From the NCBI RefSeq assembly GCF_001509585.1, contig NZ_LNCI01000010.1, positions 1 through 64,000 on the forward strand: a DNA stretch of 64,000 nucleotides, in the 5' to 3' direction. The notes under the pieces were generated by a model. The model was given only the letters and a program-made list of their open reading frames with translations. It had not been told where the DNA came from and did no database searches. The DNA comes from Tropicimonas marinistellae (GTDB lineage Bacteria; Pseudomonadota; Alphaproteobacteria; Rhodobacterales; Rhodobacteraceae). Both the position numbers and the translations under genes were made by a program. Of the stretch, positions 16,697 to 27,227 are shown in pieces (positions within the stretch are counted from its first letter, which is position 1; each line of letters opens with the position of its first letter).

Positions 16697-18634
16697 TCAC
16701 GCCCCCACCAGGTGTCGGTAAATCTGGGGCAGTGCCTGCGTAAGCTTGTCGGGGTCCGGGATCACCTCGAACCCACCCTGCCCGAACAGCCGCGGGAACC
16801 ACGTTTTGGCGGTGCGGTCCACAGTCACACCAAACACGGATTGCCCGGCCCGGCGGGCTTCTCTCACCGCCATGCGCGTATCTTCGATGCCGTGTCGGCC
16901 CTCGTAATGGTCAAGGTCGTTGGGCTTTCCGTCGGTGATGACAAGCAGCAGCTTCCGCTTGCGGGCCTGCGTCGCGAGTTCCGCGCTCGCATGGCGCATG
17001 GCGGCACCCAGCCTTGTGTAGAAGCCCGGGCGCAACCCGCCGATCCGCTCCTCGACGACCCGGCTCATCGGTTCGTCGAAGCGTTTGCAGTTCTGTACGT
17101 AAACGCGATGCCGCTTGAGCGAGGAAAACGCGTTGATCGCAAATTCGTCGCCACAGGCGTCCAACCCCCAGGCGAAGGCATCCAGCGCCTCGCGCTCGAT
17201 ATCGATCACGGCGCGGCCCGAAACCGCACTCTCGGTGGAACGCGAGACATCGAGCAAAATCGAAACCGCCAGATCGCGCGCTTCGGGGCGGGTCTGGGTC
17301 CAGATCCGCTGCGTGCCTTGTCCGGTGGCCTTCCAGTCGACCTGCGCCCGGACCGTGGCGTCAAGATCGAGCGCATCGCCGTCGAGGTGTCCGCGCGTCG
17401 TCACCCGCCCCGGTCGCAACGCCTCGAATTGCCGTTTCACGGAACGGATGCGGCGCGCTGTTCGCGGGTCCTTCGCGTAGTCTTCGTATTCCTCCCGCGC
17501 CTCCGCCGTACTGGCCAGAACGCAGACATGGTCTGGAAGGTAGGTGCCCGTCCGGGCGTCCCACTCCGGGTAGGTCAGCTTTGCCGAAAGCCTTTCGCGG
17601 TCAACATCTTCGGGCGCGAGGTCGAGATGCAGCTTCAAGCGCGTTGCGGGGGCCTTGGAGATTTGCCCGAGCCCGATCTCGTCCTGATCGTCGGCCGCCT
17701 TTTTCGCGCTGTCATCGTCGTCGTCATCCACGCGACGATTGAGGTTCAGGAACTCGGCCCAACTCAGGATCGCTTCGAACTTGTGCAGGATCAGACTGTC
17801 CTGCCGCTCCGCCTGATCCGCTTGCCGTCGGCGCGCGCGCAGCATCTTGTCCCCAGCCTCCTCCGGAGCACCGCTGGTTTCGCGCGTTTCCACCTCGTCA
17901 CCGGCCGAGAAGACAACCTCGCGCAGGTCCGGCCACAGCGGCACTGGGCGAAACGGGCGATACCCGCGCGGCGCCTCTATGTCAGACAGGTCGCCGGCAG
18001 ACATCGCGTCCACGAGCGTCTCCGCGTCGGGCGCAAGTGCCGACGTCGCGCCGAGCATGTTTCGCAACACCGCCTCAACGCGGGCCTCGGCGGGTGGCAG
18101 CGCGGAATTTGGCCTTTGATGGAGCGTGCCGTCGCAAAGCGCCGCATACAGGTCGCGCAAACCCGGCGCATCCTGTAGCGCGGCCTCGACCATTGCGCGC
18201 GCCGCCATAAGTGCCCGAAGATCCGAGCGCAGCGGATCCCCATCGGCGACACGGTCGGGCGCATGGGCCGCCGCCGCCGTGAGCCAAAGGTAGAGCGCCG
18301 CATTGGCATCGCGCGTGGGAAAGACCGCCAATCGGGCCGGCAGGCGCAGCACCTCGCCATCGAAACTCGCCTTGGGCGTCGTCTCGACCTCGGTGCCGAG
18401 ACGTCGCAAGAAGCTCAACCGGTGGCGTGAGATTTCGTCGGAGACCGGACGCAGCTCAACAGCATGGCTGCCTCCCAGCCCCCGGTAAAAGACTGCCAGC
18501 CGCCCCACGACCTCGGAAAGGTCGACCGCGGCTCCGTGATGCACCTCGGGCGCATCCAGGCGGCTGGCAAAGGAGTGCCACAGTTTCCCGACGCTTTCCT
18601 CGGGCTCCCATGGCTCGAAGTCGATCCTGGTCAT
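16697..18634 (-). CDS. norD: NorD, von Willebrand factor A-domain activation protein of NO reductase
   Basis: A 645-residue cytoplasmic protein. The N-terminal ~380 residues are NorD-specific; the C-terminal ~200 form a VWA domain with metal-site motif DVSRST (~residue 460) and a late ITDGKPND. With the AAA+ protein NorQ it is thought to insert non-heme iron into NorB. An acidic run (VDDDDDDSAKKAADDQDE, ~residue 300) marks a flexible linker. It begins nine bases after norQ. Confidence 0.92.
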   Translation of the reverse strand: MTRIDFEPWEPEESVGKLWHSFASRLDAPEVHHGAAVDLSEVVGRLAVFYRGLGGSHAVELRPVSDEISRHRLSFLRRLGTEVETTPKASFDGEVLRLPARLAVFPTRDANAALYLWLTAAAAHAPDRVADGDPLRSDLRALMAARAMVEAALQDAPGLRDLYAALCDGTLHQRPNSALPPAEARVEAVLRNMLGATSALAPDAETLVDAMSAGDLSDIEAPRGYRPFRPVPLWPDLREVVFSAGDEVETRETSGAPEEAGDKMLRARRRQADQAERQDSLILHKFEAILSWAEFLNLNRRVDDDDDDSAKKAADDQDEIGLGQISKAPATRLKLHLDLAPEDVDRERLSAKLTYPEWDARTGTYLPDHVCVLASTAEAREEYEDYAKDPRTARRIRSVKRQFEALRPGRVTTRGHLDGDALDLDATVRAQVDWKATGQGTQRIWTQTRPEARDLAVSILLDVSRSTESAVSGRAVIDIEREALDAFAWGLDACGDEFAINAFSSLKRHRVYVQNCKRFDEPMSRVVEERIGGLRPGFYTRLGAAMRHASAELATQARKRKLLLVITDGKPNDLDHYEGRHGIEDTRMAVREARRAGQSVFGVTVDRTAKTWFPRLFGQGGFEVIPDPDKLTQALPQIYRHLVGA

Positions 18635-18643
18635 CGACCGGCC

Positions 18644-19456
18644 TCACCCAAAGACGGCCGTGACAAGATCGAGGAGGCCGCGTTTCACATCCTCGTCGTC
18701 GCTGAGCGGTTCGATCATCGCTGCCTGCACGGCGCGTTCGACGCCCATGCCCTGCGCGATCAGCGTCGCGGCGTAGACCACGAGCCTCGTCGAGACGCCT
18801 TCCTCGATATCCTGCCCCTTGAGCGCCCGCAGCTTGCCCGCGAGGCGGACGAGCGAATGCACACGGCCCTCGTCGAGCCCGCTTTCCTGCGCGACGACCC
18901 GCACTTCCAGGTCGGGCTTGGGAAAATCGAACTCGACGGAGAGGAACCGCTGACGGGTCGAGGGTTTCAGGGTTTTCAGGATATTCTGGTACCCGGGGTT
19001 GTAGGAAGCCACGAGCATGAACCCCGGAGCCGCCTCCAACTCTTCCCCCGTGCGATCGACAGGAAGGATACGGCGGTCGTCCGTGAGTGGGTGCAGAACC
19101 ACCGTGACATCCTTGCGGGCCTCCACCACCTCGTCGAGGTAGCAGATCGCGCCTTCCCGGACCGCACGGGTGAGCGGGCCGTCTACCCAGACCGTCTCGC
19201 CGCCCTTGAGCAGGTAGCGTCCGATCAGGTCTGCCGCCGCGAGGTCGTCATGGCACGCGACGGTGTAGAGCTTGCGCCCGAGCTTTGCAGCCATATGGGC
19301 CACGAAGCGGGTCTTGCCGCAGCCTGTCGGCCCCTTGAGAATCAACGGCAGGCCATTTGCGTGAGCTGCCGAGAAGACGGCGCATTCGTCGTCCTGCGGC
19401 AGATAGAAGGGGGCGTCGACCGCACCCGTCACAGTCTGGGACATCGAACCATCCAT
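18644..19456 (-). CDS. norQ: NorQ, MoxR-type AAA+ ATPase for NO reductase maturation
   Basis: A 270-residue AAA+ protein close to CbbQ/NirQ. Walker A GPTGCGKT (~residue 41), Walker B AICYLDEV, and a sensor ASYNPGYQ are visible. It works with NorD to activate NorCB. ATG 19456 is preferred because GGAG lies eight bases upstream; a GTG at 19465 that overlaps the norB stop (GTGA) and an ATG at 19444 are alternatives. No separate nirQ exists in the window, so this copy probably serves the whole island. Confidence 0.92.
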   Translation of the reverse strand: MDGSMSQTVTGAVDAPFYLPQDDECAVFSAAHANGLPLILKGPTGCGKTRFVAHMAAKLGRKLYTVACHDDLAAADLIGRYLLKGGETVWVDGPLTRAVREGAICYLDEVVEARKDVTVVLHPLTDDRRILPVDRTGEELEAAPGFMLVASYNPGYQNILKTLKPSTRQRFLSVEFDFPKPDLEVRVVAQESGLDEGRVHSLVRLAGKLRALKGQDIEEGVSTRLVVYAATLIAQGMGVERAVQAAMIEPLSDDEDVKRGLLDLVTAVFG

Positions 19457-19461
19457 CCTGT

Positions 19462-20826
19462 TCACTCCGCAGGCTGGCCGGCGTCGGTCGAGATCACCTC
19501 ACGGCGCGGCACCCAGATGGCGTAGATGAAGAGCAAAGCGCCGATGACGAACGCAACCCCGGCACCGAACCGCATCCAGTAGAATACGGCGAGCTGGTCC
19601 TGCACATCCATGTAGTATTCGCCGTTCACCCGCTGCAGGTGGGTTTGTACAGTTCCGGCAAACGTCAGCACGAAGGTCATGAATGCCATGCCGCCCGACA
19701 TCAGCCAGAAGGAGGCCATGTTGAGAACCTGGTTGTAGGGATCACGGCCCAGCAAAACCGGCATCGCGTAGGTGAAGATGGCAAGGTTCAGCGACACATA
19801 GGCGCCAAAGAAGGCCAGGTGACCGTGTGCGGCGGTAATCTGGGTGCCGTGAGTGTAGAAGTTCACCCCGTGCAGCGTGTGCAGGAAGCCCCAGACACCC
19901 GCACCGAAGAAGGCCAGCGTGGCGCAACCGAGCGACCACAGCAGTGCGGCCTTGTTGGGGTGATCCCGCCGGCCTTTCCAGACCATCACGAATGCAAAGG
20001 CCATCATGGCGAAGAAGGGAACGACCTCCAGCGAGGAGAAGATCGAGCCGATCCACTGCCAGTAACCGGGTGTTCCGATCCAATAATAGTGGTGGCCGGT
20101 GCCGAGGATGCCGGAGAAGAGCGCGGCCGCGACGATCACGTAGAGCCATTTCTCGACCACCTCGCGGTCGACACCGGTCAGCTTCAGCATCAGGTAGGCA
20201 AGGATCGAAGCCATGATGAGCTCCCACACGCCTTCCACCCAGAGGTGAACGATGTACCACCAGTATTGCTTGTCGAGGCTGAGATTGCCCGGGTTGTAGA
20301 AGCTGAAGAGGAAGAGCAGCGCCAGGCCCCAGAGCCCGAGAAGCAGGATGTTCGTGATCGCGGTCTTCTTGCCCTTCAGAACCGTCATCGTGACGTTGTA
20401 GAGGAACATCAGCGCCGCAACGACGATGCCTGCCTTGACCCAGCGAGGCTGTTCGATGAACTCCCGGCCTTCCTTGCCGAGCAGCCAATTGCCCTCGAAC
20501 AGGTTGAAGACATACGTCAAGACGACGCCGAGAGTCCCCACCACGAGGATAATCAGCTGCAGGTAGGCGAGCATCGGCGAGTGGATCTCGCGCTCCGCCT
20601 CTTCCGGGATCAGGAAATAGGCAGCACCGAAGAAGCCGCAGAGCAGCCAGACAATCAGGCTGTTGGTGTGCAGCATCCGGATAATGTTGAACGGCAGAAT
20701 CTCCGATAGCGTGTTGGGCGCAACGTAGACCCAGCCGGCGAGCAACCCGCCAAGCACCTGCACGGCGAAGAGCGCCATGGCGACGGCGAAATAGGCAAGG
20801 GCGATTTTCTGGGTTTGATATTTCAT
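19462..20826 (-). CDS. norB: Nitric oxide reductase catalytic subunit NorB (cNOR)
   Basis: A 454-residue heme-copper oxidase-family protein with 12 membrane helices that reduces two NO to N2O with electrons from NorC. Low-spin and catalytic heme ligands lie in MLHTNSL and GTGHHYYWIG (HH for the non-heme iron) and the late THGTQITAAHGHLAFFGAY block. No quinol-oxidase N-terminal extension exists, so it is the cytochrome c-dependent form. Starts 22 bp after norC. Confidence 0.97.
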   Translation of the reverse strand: MKYQTQKIALAYFAVAMALFAVQVLGGLLAGWVYVAPNTLSEILPFNIIRMLHTNSLIVWLLCGFFGAAYFLIPEEAEREIHSPMLAYLQLIILVVGTLGVVLTYVFNLFEGNWLLGKEGREFIEQPRWVKAGIVVAALMFLYNVTMTVLKGKKTAITNILLLGLWGLALLFLFSFYNPGNLSLDKQYWWYIVHLWVEGVWELIMASILAYLMLKLTGVDREVVEKWLYVIVAAALFSGILGTGHHYYWIGTPGYWQWIGSIFSSLEVVPFFAMMAFAFVMVWKGRRDHPNKAALLWSLGCATLAFFGAGVWGFLHTLHGVNFYTHGTQITAAHGHLAFFGAYVSLNLAIFTYAMPVLLGRDPYNQVLNMASFWLMSGGMAFMTFVLTFAGTVQTHLQRVNGEYYMDVQDQLAVFYWMRFGAGVAFVIGALLFIYAIWVPRREVISTDAGQPAE

Positions 20827-20848
20827 GTGTCTGTCCTCTCGTCCCTCA

Positions 20849-21301
20849 TCAGCCGGCGTCGTTCGGCGGCCAGTCCTGGGCGTCGATCCTGTCGGTCCAG
20901 ATCAGGAAGTTGGTGAGGTCGCGGATTTCTTCGTCCGTGAGATTGAACTGCGGCATCTGGCGGCGGCCCTCGATGCCCGTCGGCATGGCTTCCATCCAGC
21001 CCTTGAGCGTCTCGTAGGCGGCCTCAGGTTCATCGAGAACGCCCCAGCGGGTCATCACGTTGCCGACCTCCGGTGCGAAGTACGCCCCCTCGCCGAGGAT
21101 CGTGTGACAATTGATGCAAGCGTTGTCTTCCCAGACCCGTTTTCCCGCGATCACGCTGTCGTCGAGCGTGTTCATGTCGGTTGAGGTACTGGTGATGTAT
21201 AAGTGGCTGTGGACCGATAGGCCCACGAAGATGAGGATGAAGAACAATGACCCGCCGTAGAAGATGTTGCGGGCCATGCTCTTTGTCATGACTTCGCGCA
21301 T
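20849..21301 (-). CDS. norC: Nitric oxide reductase cytochrome c subunit NorC
   Basis: A 150-residue protein with one N-terminal membrane anchor (residues ~12-32) and a periplasmic monoheme domain. The heme motif is C62-I-N-C-H66, followed by TILGEGAYFAPEVGNV, the NorC hallmark, and a Met ligand near RRQMPQFN. It passes electrons to NorB. ATG 21301 follows AGGAG. The NNR-type box at 21365-21378 is centred 70 bp upstream, leaving about 29 bases of leader if the activator works at -41.5. Confidence 0.96.
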   Translation of the reverse strand: MREVMTKSMARNIFYGGSLFFILIFVGLSVHSHLYITSTSTDMNTLDDSVIAGKRVWEDNACINCHTILGEGAYFAPEVGNVMTRWGVLDEPEAAYETLKGWMEAMPTGIEGRRQMPQFNLTDEEIRDLTNFLIWTDRIDAQDWPPNDAG

Positions 21302-21364
21302 AGCGCGCTCCTTTGCGAAGCTGTGTTGGTACCTCGACCATGAAAGCTGCAAGCCTGACTCGCC

Positions 21365-21378
21365 TTAACGAAAGTCAA
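21365..21378. promoter_or_regulatory. NNR/DNR-type activator box of norCBQDEF
   Basis: TTAAC-GAAA-GTCAA, embedded in the 18-mer CCTTAACGAAAGTCAAGG (21363-21380), which recurs exactly between nirI and nirS. Half-sites AAC/GTC with a four-base spacer fit the Crp/Fnr family. Centre is 70 bp before norC. A weak -10 (CATGGT on the minus strand, near 21336-21341) fits class II activation. Confidence 0.75.
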
Positions 21379-21448
21379 GGGACGGCAGGTAGGCGAGGGT
21401 CAGATAGGTCGGAGCGCGCGGCGCGGGCGAGATTGGGCAGCCGGGACC

Positions 21449-21928
21449 TCAGCCCAGAAATCCTCCGTGGGTCCCGGCGACAGCCGCGATGACGGTCAGC
21501 AGGCTGACGGCAAGAAGGATCCTGTGCATACGCTGAATGAGTCGGAACGTGCCTTCCGGGTCGCGCTTCGATCGCGTGAGGAACCACCGGTGCAGGAAGA
21601 GCGGTTCGGCGACAAAGAGCATCACCGTGAATACCGCCCAAACGGCCACCATCGCGTGCATCCAGAAGTAAGACACCTGCGCGAACCGATCCCACAGGTC
21701 CCAGATCCCGACGAGGTAAAAACCGCTGAGACCGACCAGAAGCGTCGTACCCCGGGCCTGCCACGCGAAGGCGCGCTCGATCTCCTCGAAGAAGGCAACG
21801 CGGTCTTCGGGGTCTTTCATCCGGGCGACGGCAGGCAACAAGACCGTCGTGACGAAGGCAACGCCGCCAATCCACAGAACGACGCCCAGAACATGCAGCC
21901 CACGGGCGACAATCGCACCATCCAACAT
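21449..21928 (-). CDS. CopD-like integral membrane protein of the nirI-nnrS operon
   Basis: A 159-residue protein with four hydrophobic segments (residues ~8-30, ~60-78, ~88-112, ~138-155). It has two conserved-looking histidines on helices (H12 in ARGLHVLGVVLWIGG and H91), as in CopD/YebZ-like and heme-b membrane domains. Exact function unknown; genes of this kind are often found beside nnrS in denitrifiers. AGGGAG precedes ATG 21928. It follows nnrS by 35 bp on the same strand and precedes the nor promoter region. Confidence 0.7.
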   Translation of the reverse strand: MLDGAIVARGLHVLGVVLWIGGVAFVTTVLLPAVARMKDPEDRVAFFEEIERAFAWQARGTTLLVGLSGFYLVGIWDLWDRFAQVSYFWMHAMVAVWAVFTVMLFVAEPLFLHRWFLTRSKRDPEGTFRLIQRMHRILLAVSLLTVIAAVAGTHGGFLG

Positions 21929-21963
21929 TCGCACTCCCTTTCGAATACTGTCCCTGCCCGGAG

Positions 21964-23166
21964 TCAGCCGCCACTCCGCACTGCGCGGGGCGCGGTCACG
22001 ATTGGCCAAACCGCGATGACGTAAAGCACGAAGGCGAGGACCCACAGGCCACCGGAGGCGAGCACCATCGGGAAATACCAGTCGCCGGACAGTTCCGACC
22101 CGACCCACCGGACCGCGGCACTGACGGCAATCAGGAGGTATCCGGCCGCCACCGGCTCCGGAGCGATCAACTCCCGCCCGGTGTGACCCATAATGGCGCG
22201 GCTCATGACCGCCAGCGTCATGCCGCCAACCGCTCCAATTCCGAGAATGTGGAGCGCCGCGACTTCGCTGCCGATCCCCTCCAGGGCCAGGCCCCAGAGC
22301 AAGAGACCTATCCCGAGCATCGCCATTCCAAGATGCAGCGCCAGGAGGATCGGTTTGTCGACTGTCCAACGTCCACGCCAACCGGTCAGCCGCGCCAGCT
22401 GTACCATTCCGGCAAGAATGGCCAGTGCGCCGACCACGCGCTCTGGCAGAGAGACGAGGAGCGCCAGCGGCAACAGGATCGAGAGCCCCATTGCCATCCC
22501 CTCGAGCACATTGTTGGACTTCGGCCAGAGGCGTTCGGGCACCTCCGCGCGGTTCATGGCATTTCGCGTGAAGGCCGGCGTCACCCGCCCGCCAAGCACG
22601 CCAATCATCGCTGCCAATCCGATCAGTCCGACACGCATTCCGGTGTCGAGCGTGTCGTCTGCCAGCTCCATCCATTCCAGGTGCACGCACAGGTTGCCAA
22701 GCCAGACTATGGAAAGAAAGACGACGAACAGAACGTTCTGTGGCTTCGGCCGCTTGACCAGTTGGAGTGCTATCTTGGTGACGAGGATCGGTAGGAATGC
22801 GAGGTCGATCACCGCGACGACCCCCACCGGAAGGGACCCCGAGAACCACAGCGCAAAACGCCCGGCCAGCCAAACACCACCGGAAGCCGTTACGAACAGG
22901 CGTCGCGCGGCGGGAGTTCCGGTCCAGTTCGGAACGGCGGTCAGAAGGAAACCGCCAAGCGCCGCGCTCGCAAACCCGAAGATCATCTCGTGGGCATGCC
23001 ATTGATGCGGCGGCACGTTGAAGGGCATCACGGTGACCATGCCGCCGCGATAATGGACACCGAGCCAGAGAAGCCAGACAAGCCCCGCGAAGACCGCAAA
23101 AACACCTGCAGCGAAGAAGAAGACCCGAAAGCCCTCCGAGAAAAACACGGACAGTCGGGAGGTCAT
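21964..23166 (-). CDS. nnrS: NnrS-family heme-copper membrane protein
   Basis: A 400-residue, ~12-helix inner-membrane protein of the NnrS family, which in other bacteria contains heme and copper and protects against NO stress. The early PHQWHAHEMIFGFASAALGGFL block and the later ALHILGIGAVGGMTLAVMSRA with HTGRELI contain the conserved histidines. It overlaps the nirI stop by ATGA, so it is co-translated with nirI. Confidence 0.9.
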   Translation of the reverse strand: MTSRLSVFFSEGFRVFFFAAGVFAVFAGLVWLLWLGVHYRGGMVTVMPFNVPPHQWHAHEMIFGFASAALGGFLLTAVPNWTGTPAARRLFVTASGGVWLAGRFALWFSGSLPVGVVAVIDLAFLPILVTKIALQLVKRPKPQNVLFVVFLSIVWLGNLCVHLEWMELADDTLDTGMRVGLIGLAAMIGVLGGRVTPAFTRNAMNRAEVPERLWPKSNNVLEGMAMGLSILLPLALLVSLPERVVGALAILAGMVQLARLTGWRGRWTVDKPILLALHLGMAMLGIGLLLWGLALEGIGSEVAALHILGIGAVGGMTLAVMSRAIMGHTGRELIAPEPVAAGYLLIAVSAAVRWVGSELSGDWYFPMVLASGGLWVLAFVLYVIAVWPIVTAPRAVRSGG

Positions 23167-25286
23167 TGGGATGGTTCCTTTACTTCGCGCGCGGCCCGCG
23201 CCTTCTCGATTGCGGCCTGGCGGGCGTCCGCGGCCCGCGCGCGCTTGATGAGAGTCGGGCATGTCGTGCTATCGTTGTAGATGACCTGGCACCGCAGACA
23301 GAGAACACATTCGTTGGGATTGATCCGCCCGACCCGGTCGATCGCCCCGACAGTGCATCGTTCCTCGCATAGCCTGCACTCGCGACCGCACTGGGGCCGG
23401 CGGTGCAGCCAGTCGAAGATCTTCAGCTTCGCCGGAATCGCCAACGCCGCGCCGAGCGGACAGATGTAGCGGCAGTAGAACCGTTCAATGAACAACCCCG
23501 CAGCCAGAATCGCCAGGACGAAAAGAACGAATGGCCACGCGCGCACCATTCGTAACGAAATTGCAGTCTTGAACGGTTCGGTCTCGGCCAGCGTGATCGC
23601 GGATTCCATGGAATAGAAGGACAGCGCGAGGATGGCGATGAAGAGCGTGTACTTGATCGTCCAAAGTCGCTCATGCAACGCCTGACGAAACGTGAGCTGC
23701 TGGACGCCGAAATGCCGGGCGACGACATTGGTCAGTTCCTGAAGGGCACCGAACGGGCAGAGCCAGCCGCAGTAGACCCCGCGCCCCCAAAATAGCAGGC
23801 CGAGCGCCACGAAACTCCAGAGCGTGAAGATGACCGGCTCGATCAGGAACGTCTCCCATCGGAAGCCCGAAAGGAGCGATTGGAGAAATGCCACGACCTG
23901 CACGACCGAAAGCTGCCCGTTCACGCCCCAACCGAGCCAGACCAGCGTGACTGCCAGGAACGCATAGCGGAAACCGCGCCAGAGCCCTGGCCGGGCGACC
24001 AGTGCTTCCTGCACGAACAGCATGAGTGTCAGAAGCCCGATCATCAGCCCGACGCCGGCCACTGTCAGTCGCTTTTCCCTCCACGTCGTCTGCCACAGGG
24101 GTTCCGGCGGTGCGGGCGGCTCCAACACGAACCGCGCCGGCAAGTGGTAGTCGGTTGCCGTGACGAACGTGAGATCAGCCCCCGTCTGGGCGGGACGCGT
24201 CGCGGTTACTTCGACACTGAATGGTTCCACCGGGTCAAAGCCGTCGCCGAGTTGGAAGATACTCCGCTCCTTCATCTCCGGCGCCTCCTTGAGCGCCAGC
24301 CGGTCCACGCGCGTGTATCCTTCGTCGGTCAGTTCATACCGCTTCTCACCCTGAACAACCGCGATCCGGTCGAAGACGTGGGATTTCTTCCAGTCCGTGC
24401 CACGGTGGGAGTGAAGCCCCTGCGAGCCGACGAACAACGCGACTTCGCCGGCGCCGAGTCCGCCGACGGCACGGGTGAACAGCTTCTGTCCGAGCAGGTT
24501 GCGCCCAATCGTGGGTGGATCGAGCAATGCGACCCACAGGTCCAGAAAGGCCCCCTGCCCCGGCGTGACGGGCACTCTTGCCCCGGTAAACGCGGCGGCT
24601 GCGTCTTCGCGTGTGCTCCGAACCTGCGCAATCGCACCCTCTGCAATGAGTGCTTCCCAACCGGACGGTTCATAGGAGACACGGTCGATGCGGCCGGCCT
24701 CCACCGCGCCGCGTGCTATCGCGAGCGTGCGGCCGGTACGCAGGATGCCATCGCGGATCACCCCGGTGGAAACGGTGGCACGTGAGATGATGTCCGGCGC
24801 TGACTGCTCGGCCGCGTCGGCCGATTCCCTGGGTGCGGCGAGGTCGACCCCCGCGAAGGCGCCGACAAACCTTGCGATGTCTTCATCAGACAGGCCGAGC
24901 GTCAGGATCGGCTCGGCATGGCGCACGAGTTCGGCAGCAACGATCGTTCCGCTGGGGGAAATGGCGACCAGCATCTCGATCGGCCGGCCAGAGTAGCCGA
25001 CGGACCGGGCAATCTCCCAGGTCGAGCCCACATACCCCAACAGCGTGCCGTCATCCGTCCTGACCGTCCATCCCGGCACATCCCCCGCGTCTCGAACCAC
25101 CTCGACAGGCTCCACCGCTCCGAAGAGCGCAGCAGCCGCGGCGGTCGTCAGTTCGGCGGCAATTGTCCGACGCTCGAGCGGAAGTACCCGCTCCGCCGCC
25201 CCCGGCGCCGCAAGCAAGAGACTTAGTACGCAGACCAGAAGTGAAGTCCGCCAGACGTGAAGGAGGAGACAGACAAGCGGGTTCAT
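23163..25286 (-). CDS. nirI: NirI, NosR-like membrane flavo-iron-sulfur protein of the nir locus
   Basis: A 707-residue paralog of NosR. Order: signal/first helix (residues ~10-30), periplasmic FMN-binding-like domain (~40-370), five or six helices with two C-x3-CP pairs ([10 protein letters not shown] and YCRYICPLGA), and a C-terminal ferredoxin-like part with CxxxCxxC and CxxCxxC clusters. In Paracoccus NirI is needed for nirS expression. The flavinylation site reads S168-R-A-T171 rather than SGAT (see NosR). No Shine-Dalgarno precedes ATG 25286, and the shared box is centred exactly 41.5 bp upstream, so the transcript may be leaderless. Overlaps nnrS by ATGA. Confidence 0.9.
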   Translation of the reverse strand: MNPLVCLLLHVWRTSLLVCVLSLLLAAPGAAERVLPLERRTIAAELTTAAAAALFGAVEPVEVVRDAGDVPGWTVRTDDGTLLGYVGSTWEIARSVGYSGRPIEMLVAISPSGTIVAAELVRHAEPILTLGLSDEDIARFVGAFAGVDLAAPRESADAAEQSAPDIISRATVSTGVIRDGILRTGRTLAIARGAVEAGRIDRVSYEPSGWEALIAEGAIAQVRSTREDAAAAFTGARVPVTPGQGAFLDLWVALLDPPTIGRNLLGQKLFTRAVGGLGAGEVALFVGSQGLHSHRGTDWKKSHVFDRIAVVQGEKRYELTDEGYTRVDRLALKEAPEMKERSIFQLGDGFDPVEPFSVEVTATRPAQTGADLTFVTATDYHLPARFVLEPPAPPEPLWQTTWREKRLTVAGVGLMIGLLTLMLFVQEALVARPGLWRGFRYAFLAVTLVWLGWGVNGQLSVVQVVAFLQSLLSGFRWETFLIEPVIFTLWSFVALGLLFWGRGVYCGWLCPFGALQELTNVVARHFGVQQLTFRQALHERLWTIKYTLFIAILALSFYSMESAITLAETEPFKTAISLRMVRAWPFVLFVLAILAAGLFIERFYCRYICPLGAALAIPAKLKIFDWLHRRPQCGRECRLCEERCTVGAIDRVGRINPNECVLCLRCQVIYNDSTTCPTLIKRARAADARQAAIEKARAAREVKEPSQ

Positions 25287-25320
25287 ATCACAGAGGTACG
25301 AGTGCCGTCGTTCCGGCTCC

Positions 25321-27151
<1,831 letters not shown>

Positions 27152-27164
27152 CGTTCCACCCGGG

Positions 27165-27194
27165 CCGGAGGGGCGCACGCCGCCCCTCCGGTTT
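27165..27194 (+). terminator. Attenuating hairpin between nirS and nirE
   Basis: CCGGAGGGGCG (27165-27175) pairs perfectly with CGCCCCTCCGG (27181-27191) around a five-base loop, followed by only three T. It starts 14 bases after nirS. It probably ends part of the transcripts, or protects the nirS mRNA 3' end, so that nitrite reductase is made in excess over the heme d1 enzymes. Confidence 0.7.
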
Positions 27195-27227
27195 CCCGGC
27201 AGCCACCGCAACGAACGGGAGCGAGAA

